Assembly (NCBI GenBank): GCA_025667525.1
Contig: JANFOE010000193.1
Location: 372,001-436,000 of the forward strand
DNA length: 64,000 bases
Direction of reading: 5' to 3'
From: Glebionis coronaria
Taxonomy: Eukaryota > Streptophyta > Magnoliopsida > Asterales > Asteraceae
Shown here: one piece after another, positions 56,000 through 64,000 of the stretch
Layout of the letters: every line of letters begins with the position of its first letter
Position numbering within the stretch: position 1 is the stretch's first letter
Made by a program: the position numbers and the translations under genes
Notes under the pieces: model-generated
Told to the model about the DNA's origin: nothing
Seen by the model: the letters and a program-made list of their open reading frames with translations, nothing else
Database searches by the model: none

Positions 56000-56576
56000 T
56001 GTGGAAACCTTGGTTTCTGGATATTTTAAGCTACTAGGAATGCATCATGTTCATATGATTATACAATCAAAGCGGAATTAGAACACGACACATTAACAAG
56101 GTGTTTAGGGCACAAATAACATGAATTAAACAAATAGATTGCTAATTATATTGATAATCAACAATCACTAGACGTGTATACATTGAATCCCACGTCTAGT
56201 CGACACACGCTTTAGGTTTACATTGTGAATGAACTTATTAAAAACCTAATAACCCTTGGTTCCTTTTATAGTGTAAGGATTAGGGTTTTACAAGAGATAA
56301 TAATGAATAAACAAGTAAATCTTCTATTTAGATAAACATATACAGAATATATCCTGCATATATATCCAAATAGAAGCTTCTAAAGGCTTCTTGTCTACGT
56401 TTCTAACAATGCTTACATTGTACATGACAATGCTTGGATTGTACATGACAATGCTTGCTTTGTCAACCTTGGATTTGCTCTTGTCAACGCTTAGATTGCT
56501 CTTGACGACGCTTAGACAAAATCTTCATGTTTTCTTCGTTTTTGAGTTTCTGCCACATCAACTTTGTGACCCAACA
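56000..56576 (-). mobile_element. C LTR 4
   Basis: 577 bp. It ends GTGACCCAACA and is followed by the target duplication ATTTT and the remaining E2 integrase. Confidence 0.9.
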
Positions 56577-56581
56577 ATTTT

Positions 56582-56760
56582 GTCTATCGTGCTAACGAGG
56601 CAAGTCGCGCGGAAAACACGAGAAAACTTGGTCCAAAGTGGGAAGGGCCGTATGAGGTCACGGAAGCATTGGGGCTAGGCGCGTAAAAGTTGCGTGATAT
56701 GGAGGGCCGTGACTTAGATCGTACGTAGAATATTTGCAACCTTAAAAGATGCTACCTCTG
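56582..56760 (+). pseudogene. E2 integrase C-terminal end
   Basis: Collinear with E1 26383-26562: YRANEASRAENT, LGPKWEGPYEVTEALG and LKRCYL are recognisable. TAA and TAG stops lie at about 56684 and 56725. It completes the integrase broken at 40615. Confidence 0.85.
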
Positions 56761-57444
56761 AAAGGCTACGGCCTCCGCATGGACACTTCGCTGTTGTCAG
56801 CTTCAATAAAGAACCATGTATTTTTTGCTTTTATGTTTTCTAGGTTCTATTTGTCTTAGGATTTTAATTCTGTCAAAAAATCTTAATCATTCTAATAAAA
56901 TGCCGTGGTGCCTAGCTAGCTCCACGATTTGTTCTTGTGCAAATTATTGTCTTATTTGTCCTTAGAATTACTTGTTATTCTCTTGTGTGTTATTACTTGC
57001 TCATATGCATTCATTCAGCCGTACATGTATTATTCGCTCATAGGAGGAGTAAGAGGATTAAGTGAACCTAATAATTTAAGTTGTCGCGTAAGAGGGATAC
57101 AACCCCTGTGACGTGGATCATGTATCCTTACTAGACACCTTATTCACAAGACGTTGTAATAAGTTCCCACATACCATACTTACATAGTGTCGGACATGAT
57201 AAAGACACACAGTGCACGTCTAGTAAATTGTAGAATTACTTTTATTCTTAACCAGCTGTGACACGTCATGCAAACAGATACATGATATCTAAGAATAAAT
57301 ACAAGTTTCAAATAAACAAACAAAAGTTACCGTGATCACCACGGACATATATCGTTATAAATATTCTAAGTGTTAAACATGGAATTACAATTAAAGCCGT
57401 GGACAACCACATACGAATAAAACAAATGTTTACAAACAGATAAA
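56761..57444. other. Convergent spacer between E2 pol and the antisense gene
   Basis: Non-coding, conserved in blocks with 26563-27266 of E1. These include AATAAAATGCCGTGG, the CCTAGCTAGCT loop and a GGATCATGTATCCTTACTAGACACC-type block split over 57115-57143. Confidence 0.6.
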
Positions 57445-58192
57445 CTAAACAGAAGACAGGAACTCCCCTACTTCTCTCTTACCTTCGACTATCAAGGCAC
57501 GAAGAACTTCACCACAGGCCTCCTTCCGGCTACGCGCTCTGGCTAGGTTGACCTCCAACGGCTCACCCAATGTTTTCTCACCCTTCACGATCTTTAAGTT
57601 CTCATCATAAATAGGAAGAGTGAGTTGGTTGGGGTCTGGTGTAAGCTTCACCATGATATCCTCATTAAAGGCATCCTTCATCGCTTCAAGGTCAAAAAAG
57701 AAAGGGTACTCCATATCCCCAGGGCGGCCATGGATGCAGTCATCTTTGCCCCTGCCCCAGGGTTATGGTAGGCATGCTTGGTGATGTCTTCATTCTTGCT
57801 TATCAATTCAGCAGCCTTAGTCAAACCTTCGTGTCTGTCGTGGGCGATGGCATCTGACACGACATCAGCAAAAGCCTGTACGAACTATGGCGCCTCCATC
57901 ACCTTCTTCACCGCCAGGCGCGTCCCTTGGCCTACAATCCACCTACGACCAGCAATGGTCATAAGAAGTGGGGGGCACAACACTTCAGCACAATCTGTGG
58001 CCAGCTCGCCTAGTTCCCTGTCCACCTTGCCTAGGGCCTCGGCCATGTGCCCCTCAATTCAGCCCGCTCCTTGCTGAACTCTTCCTTCAACGCCTCTTCG
58101 CCCTTGACCAACATCCGCCCCTTTTCTAGCTCCTCTACGAGGGCGGATGCTTAGTCAGCTGCTGTCTTTGTTGTGGCCTTGGCTGTGGCTAC

Positions 58193-58280
58193 CTTTGAAA
58201 GAGATTAAGGTTAATATGGGATGAGAAAGACAAGAGTGGTGTTACACACAAAATTAACATAACTATGTAAGGATACGTAC
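58193..58280 (-). other. Intron 3 of the E2 antisense gene
   Basis: 88 bp on the minus strand, donor GGCAAG|GTACGTATCC, acceptor CTCTTTCAAAG. Donor and phase are identical in kind to E1 intron 3. Confidence 0.7.
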
Positions 58281-58474
58281 CTTGCCGTATGACGCCTCGA
58301 GAAGAGCTTCCAGCTCAGCAATACACTCCTCGTGGGTGATGGCGCTTGTTTGTTCTTTTATTGTGGCCTCAGCCCCGGCTAAATCCGCGTGCATAGAGGC
58401 AATGGTCTTCTCATGCTTCTCCACAAGCTCCTACCTGCGAGCCATCCTCCTTCGCCACGGTCGTGGGATCCGCC

Positions 58475-58554
58475 CTGTTATTTGGCCAACACTTATTAGT
58501 TTTTTGGAAGTTTTATACACAACAAATATAATGAAATATAAAAAGGATACTTAC
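58475..58554 (-). other. Intron 2 of the E2 antisense gene
   Basis: 80 bp on the minus strand, GTAAGTATCC to AATAACAG, AT-rich and the same length as in E1. Confidence 0.65.
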
Positions 58555-60061
58555 GTCGCAGCTATTATCGGTTCGGTGATGTTGGGAGCTACACCACTCA
58601 CTGGTGTCGCCTGCCACACATTGGTATCTACCTGCTCCCCTGTTCCGGCAGGATGGGGCATGGGGTCGTCTTGTGGCAGGGTGGTGTTGCTCTCTTCTTG
58701 GTATTGGGGGTGATCTTCCCTTATCCTCTTACGGGGCGTGTTGAAGGCCCCCACCTCCATCTCTACTTCTTTCACAACCCTCCTTGAGGATTTGCGCTTC
58801 CTATGAGTGGGTTTGGGCAGGCTGGAGGTCCCGGTCTCCTGCGCCACTTCCTTTTCATCGTCATCACCAAACATGCGGTTGATGGACGAATCACTTGGTT
58901 GCTCTAGGTTTTCACCTTGTTTCTCACCTTGGATAGCGATGGTGTTCTCCAAAAGAAGCTCACCACCATCTTCATCGGTGAAGTCTAATGGCTACTTCTC
59001 TATCACCGGTCCCTGTTTATCAGACTGCAGCTCCAGTGTTTCTTCAAGAGGAATGGTCATACCAGCAGTCGCGACAAATAAAAGGGGCTCGCCTTCACGT
59101 AGTGGTCGAAATCCCTCCGCGACCTTGCTCGGATCTCCCTGGCGTAGTAGCCCAAATAGCTTCATCTTTACGGACATACACATACATATACGTTAGTGTG
59201 ATTAAAAACATTATTGTCACATTTATATGAACATACATATATAAAGCAATACCCACCCTGTCTACGCTCAGTCAGAAAGCACAAATATCTGTCCTCCCTA
59301 CCAAAGTAGTTCCTTATGAAAGTCAGTACAATGGGTGTCTAACATTTTTTCATCCCGACTTCTATACTCATTGGTTGGGGGAAGATAGTCGTGTCGCACT
59401 TTGGTTTTGAGAACAAAAGTTGTGGGAAACACTTTGGCATCTACAAAGAAGTGGTGGTCATACCACTTCTTGAGGGAGTCTAGAGGCTACCTATACCACA
59501 TGGGGGCGGTTGCGGATCGTTTTTAAAATGACAACCACCCATTTACCATTTGAGGGACGTAAAAAACCCTAAATAAACTAACGGTAGGGGCTACCTCACA
59601 AGTGTGGCATGTGATATCAAATTGGTTAATCTTACATGATCCTATACAATGGAGTTGGGATATATGAAAATTATAGTATGTTAGGATATCTACAAGGAAC
59701 TTAGACAGAGGAATACAGTAGTTTGTCGAGTCAAATAGACGCGTATAAACGCCTGTTTTCCCAACGGGAGCATCCGTGATAGCTTCACCATCACCCAGAT
59801 AGGTGGGGTGTACGCTCTTAGGAATATAATAATCGGAAAGAAAATCCATGTATTTATCTACGGGCATCACATTTAGTACAGACGTAATGGTAGGGTTGTC
59901 CTTCACCATAATTTATGAAAATGAGGAGAAGGGCGCGGTGATTTAACCTGGTATGATGGATTTTCGAGGAAAATAAGGAGAAGGAATGAAGGAGTGAGCA
60001 AGTATAACAGTGGTGGAAAGAATTTGTTTAACTGTGTGTGTACATAGTTACACACACTAGG

Positions 60062-60069
60062 CTTTTATA
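60062..60069 (-). promoter_or_regulatory. TATA box of the E2 antisense gene
   Basis: TATAAAAG on the minus strand lies in the conserved block GAGGCAACCCTATAAA shared with E1, about 155 bp upstream of the antisense ATG at 59909. Confidence 0.6.
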
Positions 60070-60378
60070 GGGTTGCCTCGATTTACGAGGTGCCCTGGAT
60101 GATTGCCACGTATAATCCACTACGCCCATCTAACGGATGTGGTTCCTGACACAACTGAAACATCAGAGGTACCCACGGGTCACCTCTTGGAGCAGTTTTG
60201 AGTAGCTCGAGGGTGGGCCTATGTGGTGCACTTTTGTAGTCAAACTTGCAGCCCGTGACTATAATTAATGCCCTAGTCGACAGACTTGTGGTACGACTTT
60301 GTTTGCAAACGCGGTATTGGGGACACTGGTTAGTCTAGAGTTTACGTTTACGGCTGTAACAACTAGACTGAGGGGACA

Positions 60379-60964
60379 TGATGACGTATAGTCCCTAACC
60401 GGGTCATGAACCCGGCTCACGGGTACTACCCGCATCTGGCCCATCACTGATGGGTTGGATTAAGTCATGTAAAGCCTATGGGCTTCAGATGAACAGTGGT
60501 CGTATAGATATGTGCGGCCCACGGCCCGGCACGGCCGGTACAGGGTTAGATAGAATCACAATCTTATTAGGATTGAGATTTACCCTAAAGTGGAGGATAT
60601 ACACTGACCATAATTAGAAGATAACAATCAAACTAATTATGACACTTATCCTTTGCTTGGGGCCGAAGCATCGATGATAGCCCATTAGGGTTTCCTTGCC
60701 TATATAAGGAACCACCAAGGGTTCCACAAAGGTATCACATTCTTCATACTCTCAACCTACAACCGATTCATAACCCTAAACCGATTACTTACTCTCACGC
60801 TGGAGTCGAATCGTAGGTTACGTTCCCATGGTAATCTTAACGCGTGTTGTATTAGTGTGCAGGGTCTCAACAAGACATTCACTTGGTGCAAGAGCCGGAG
60901 CCTAATCCATCCGAATTAAGCTTAATTCAGATCAAGCAAGGATCATCCTACTTTTGTATCAACA
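60379..60964 (+). mobile_element. E2 3' LTR
   Basis: 586 bp, TGATGACG to TCAACA, preceded by the polypurine tract GACTGAGGGGACA (60366-60378) and followed by CATGG. Confidence 0.95.
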
Positions 60965-62340
60965 CATGGTAAATACAATTGGAATTTACAAAGAGTTCAA
61001 ATAGTTGTTGGTAGTCGGTTAGAAATAAGGGTAAAGTTTCAGAAGCGTGGTTAAACAAAAAATATATAGCAATTAAGATCCACTTATGATCTTAGGGGAT
61101 TGGTTTAAGGATTTAGGGGTGATTAATGAGGTTTAGAGGGTTAGTGCATAAAGGCGTAAAACAGTCTGATATTTAGGGCTATCTTGTGTCGACTATTCCA
61201 GGATGTAGGTAGCACCTTTGGTCGAGTTTCTTTTCTAAATTAAGTTCAGATATTATACTTGTCAATAATGCAAGGTTCGTCGAAAATAAACTTCGGGAAG
61301 TTCGTCAAACTAATTTTACAATAACAGTGCGCTGTTTAGGAATAAATTTGGATTTCGAGAATTGAGTCAAAACCTAACCAAACGGATGAGATAGCCAAAA
61401 ATTATTAATTTGGGAACTCTTTATAATGTATGTAAAAGGACTGGATTTTTAATAAAAGTTATGGTGTTTAGGTCTGGCTTTTGGTGACAAACATTTAGCA
61501 TGTACAGAAAATCAGTTTTGGTAAAAAAGACTTTTAGCATAGAGACCAAACGGAGGGGTGAAACGTGTAAGTAGAAAGCGAAATTTGTTATCGGAGTCTT
61601 TAGATCATAGGACAACATAAATTCAGTAGGATGGGAGTCAAGTGTGTTGTTATGTTTGGTTCATGTGGTCGTAATACGTTTCGGTTGTCGTTGGGTGCTT
61701 CTTGTGTCATTGGTCTGTTTCCATGGTTCCTTTGGAGTCGATACATGTTTATGTTTGAGTATCTTTTGGAGTCTCATGTTTTTGGTTCATATTTTTAAAT
61801 TCGTTCACGTAAACTTCTGTTAGTTATCCATGGGTTTGATCCGTTATCCGAAGTTGGGGGTCCTAAGATTTGTCGTAAACTTATATTCATTGGGAGCGTT
61901 GTTGTAGTCATACGAATGATCCAATTATGTTCTTATGATACAGATGAGTTGGGATAGAATTTGAGAGTTCTTTAGACCTTAGAATACCTGGTTATATTTT
62001 GATGAGTCTTGATTTATGGCATTTATGAGTAAGACTAAAATCGGGGTGACGGTTTAAAACCCGTCGAGTTATGTGATGGCTCCTAACTTGGTTTGAAGAC
62101 AGTTCTTTTTTGCTGAGTTGCGAGATTTAGTTAGGTTGGTTAAATAACTTTATGGTTTTAATGAGTTTCCTCGCAGACGGTTAAGGCTCATGTGTTGTTG
62201 GTTGAGATTATTTAGTATAAACTGAGTTCAGGCTTGAACGCGAAGGTTTTATCAGGGACATGTATCCTCGTTTATTTGCAGAGAATAAGTTGGAGTTTGG
62301 GAGTAAATCTCGGGACTAGATTTCTATTAGGAGGGAGTGC
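60965..62340 (+). mobile_element. Element D internal region, right part (non-coding)
   Basis: About 1.4 kb that continues the sequence cut at 34547. I see no gene or domain on either strand. It ends with the polypurine-like tract TTAGGAGGGAGTGC (62327-62340) next to the 3' LTR. Confidence 0.75.
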
Positions 62341-64000
62341 TGTGACAACCCTAAATTTTGTGATTTGCCATTTGTGACTGTGTGACTTTGATTATGTGCT
62401 GAGTGTGCGTTTTTGTGTTATATGTTTGTGTTTGAGACTTTGATGTGGGTTCAGACATCGTTTATGTAGTACGTGGTACGTTATATGATGATACATTAGG
62501 AATAGTTCGTGCTCATGAGTTCACATGGATGTGACTATGAAGTGATATGACATTTTATGAGGTCATTTTATGTGTACGTATTTAATTACCGTTTACGTAG
62601 TATTTTTATGTAATTGTATATATGTGCAATTAGTGGTGTACGTTTATAGCTTCGGGTTAGTTTAGAAGTTTTCATAGATTTATTTGAGTGTCATATATAG
62701 TAAAATTTTATTTAATAAAATTTTAAATGACAAAAGATTTTAATAATAAAATGCAAGTGAACAGTTGTTTTAAATTATTTATAAAATAGGAGGTCTTAAA
62801 ATAAATAAAAGGGTTTTCATAAATAAAGAAATATTTGGACAATCAAAATTAAGACAAAAAAAATACGGATGTTTAAAAAAATGAGAACCGATTAAAAAAA
62901 AGGCTTTTTGTATTGGGCTTGAACTAGGAAGTGTTAGTATATAAATAGCATTTCTAAAAAAACACTCACACAAATCTAACGCAGGAAATAAAAGGTGAAC
63001 GCAACAAAGAAAAAATAGAGAAGAAAATAAATTAGGGTTTTTCAAAATCTTGATCTTTGATCAATTAATGTATAATTAGGTTTTAATCTTTGTTCTTATT
63101 TAATTAGTTATGTTAGAATCATGTAATTAATCATTTGATGGATTAGGGTTTTTAACTTTCTGGAATTAACATAACTTAGGGCCTGAATTTGGTAATTAAT
63201 GAGGGGTTCTTAGGGTTTAAAATCGTTTTTTTTTTTTGTTTAAATCGGATTAGCCAGGAACTGTCGCTAATCTGTCAGAATCCGTCACTAAACTGTCAAA
63301 GAAACTGTCGCTAATTTCTGGGCAGTTTTAAGTAAAATCGTTTTGGTCATAACTTATTCGTGTTTAAAGATTTTTGGGTGATTCAAAAGCCTAAATTTAT
63401 GTACTCGGAACGTACTTTTCAAATTATAAGAATGTATAGCCTATGGAGGTCAAGTATCTTGGTCGAATTATTTGTACAAGTATCGAGTTCAAGGTTAATG
63501 TTTGTACGACAAGGCATAAAATCATGTTTTGGCTATTTTGGGTTAATGGGCACTTAGAGGGCTAACATGTGGCTGACTTGAGAAAGGATTTGAGATGTAT
63601 CCATCATAGATATTGTTACATTGATAAAGGATTAGAGTTCCGGAGTCAATGTTGACATGCACATTATTGTATTATGTGCTTTAGGTAATTGGTTGTTCGT
63701 GAGGAGAGTTTGGATTGTTTTCGCAAAGTGAGTTCATAGTCCTATTTTCACTGAGTTTTTAAATGTTTTCTTCTAGTATGGGATGCAGATGACACTTGTG
63801 GTGTTCTTAAAATGTCTTAGTACTATATTTTTATAAATGTTTGGACATAGATGTGTTATTGTGTGACATGCGTGCTTATGTGTTTTGTTTTGTGTTCTGA
63901 TATGTATTTTGATATGTGAATCTTAATTGTGTTTATGATTTGGATCGTGGGACACATACCGTCTTAGTGGATATTGGCAAGGCTGGTAGCCTTGTTTTGG
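62341..64000 (+). mobile_element. Element D 3' LTR, truncated by the window end
   Basis: Starts TGTGACAACCCTAAATTT and is collinear with the 5' LTR (12782-12930 and 31362 onward) to the last base. About 1,660 of an expected 2,450 bp are present. The right half of the copia element, and the D target duplication, should follow outside the window. Confidence 0.9.

Larger units (their letters stand above)
40616..56576 (-). mobile_element. Array C: tandem multimer of a non-coding copia-type LTR element
   Basis: Four LTRs alternate with three internal regions (LTR-int-LTR-int-LTR-int-LTR) inside one perfect 5 bp target duplication, ATTTT (40611-40615 and 56577-56581). All units are minus-oriented: each LTR copy is followed on the right by a reversed polypurine tract, and LTRs 2-4 are preceded on the left by a reversed tRNA-iMet primer site. 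The internals (about 1.9-2.05 kb) have no gene. The second internal is split by element 5 (44248-51947). A single insertion followed by unequal recombination between LTRs would explain this. Confidence 0.88.
57445..59909 (-). pseudogene. E2 antisense multi-exon gene with PF04195-like N-terminus
   Basis: This is the second copy of the antisense gene. Exon 1 (59909 to about 59257) starts ATGGTGAAGGAC and has VYTRLFDSTNYCIPLSKFLVD, QLHCIGSCKI and LFRVFYVPQMVNGW, then a TAA and a TAG before LKKWYDHHFFVD. Exon 2 (about 59165-58555) has KLFGLLRQGDPSK, an acidic stretch and the basic patch RKRKSSRR. Exon 3 (58474-58281) is short and broken. Exon 4 (58192-57445) carries DRHEGLTKAAELI, the PLEVNLARARSRKEA tail and ends FLSSV. 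Introns 2 and 3 sit at the same positions as in E1. Sequence divergence from E1 is large, so the shared exon-intron plan and frame suggest that the gene was maintained while the families separated. Now it is a pseudogene. Confidence 0.72.
34548..60964 (+). mobile_element. Element E2: Tat/Retand-type retrotransposon, full-length but decayed, split by array C
   Basis: The LTRs are 583 and 586 bp and the 5 bp target duplication is CATGG (34543-34547 and 60965-60969). The first LTR starts TA instead of TG. The order gag, zinc site, protease, RT, two RNase H domains, integrase and antisense gene is complete, but many stops and frameshifts are present. Removing the C array (40616-56576 and one copy of ATTTT) gives about 10.4 kb. 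Confidence 0.9.

Overview
This 64 kb window is plant nuclear DNA made almost entirely of LTR retrotransposons nested inside one another. I see no complete host gene, no tRNA or rRNA gene and no CRISPR array. The kind of organism is inferred. The plant clades Athila, Tat/Retand (with a second, archaeal-type RNase H), a Tekay/Del-like Ty3 element and Ty1/copia all occur. One copia element carries a long extra reading frame downstream of pol, of a type I associate with Asteraceae (daisy family) genomes, so a composite such as Tanacetum, Artemisia, lettuce or sunflower is my best guess. No species can be named from this sequence.

Layout. 1-6725: a minus-strand Ty3/gypsy remnant (element G) with RT, protease, zinc-knuckle gag and a 3 kb LTR; its gag is split by three short spliceosomal-type introns. 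6726-11160: AT-rich DNA with no recognised gene. It holds 19 exact copies of a short palindrome (core TCATATATGA), a fold-back element, a 188 bp MITE with a 9 bp target duplication and a perfect 24 bp palindrome. 11161-12781: the 3' LTR and RT-RNase H of a minus-strand copia element. From 12782 to beyond the window end everything is one nested stack. A non-coding large element (D; 5' LTR, PBS, internal region, 3' LTR from 62341) sits in the copia RT. D's 5' LTR is split by Tat/Retand element E1 (12931-31356, target duplication ATGAT), whose gag start is split by a young Athila element (13580-24311, target duplication AAGGG). D's internal region is split by a second Tat/Retand element, E2 (34548-60964, CATGG). 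E2's integrase is split by a tandem array of a non-coding copia-type element, C (40616-56576, ATTTT, four LTRs and three internal regions). The second C internal region is split by a chimeric copia insertion, element 5 (44248-51947, CTCTT).

How the parts work together. Each autonomous-type element carried the usual gag, protease, RT, RNase H and integrase, but only the Athila copy keeps intact gag and pol frames, and these are separated by one in-frame TAG. E1 and E2 also carry a multi-exon antisense gene running toward pol. It begins with a domain resembling the Pfam 'putative gypsy type transposon' family (PF04195) and has conserved splice sites and a conserved TATA box just inside the 3' LTR. 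Element 5 has two different 3' LTRs in inverted orientation inside a single target-site duplication, with an inverted gag fragment joined head to head to RNase H and a roughly 1,030-codon extra reading frame carrying two stops.

The most unusual observations are the palindrome array at 7241-10050, the introns in the G gag, the conserved antisense gene of E1/E2 and the inverted heterologous LTR pair of element 5. Identities and expected counts given here are hand estimates from reading the sequence, not database or alignment results.
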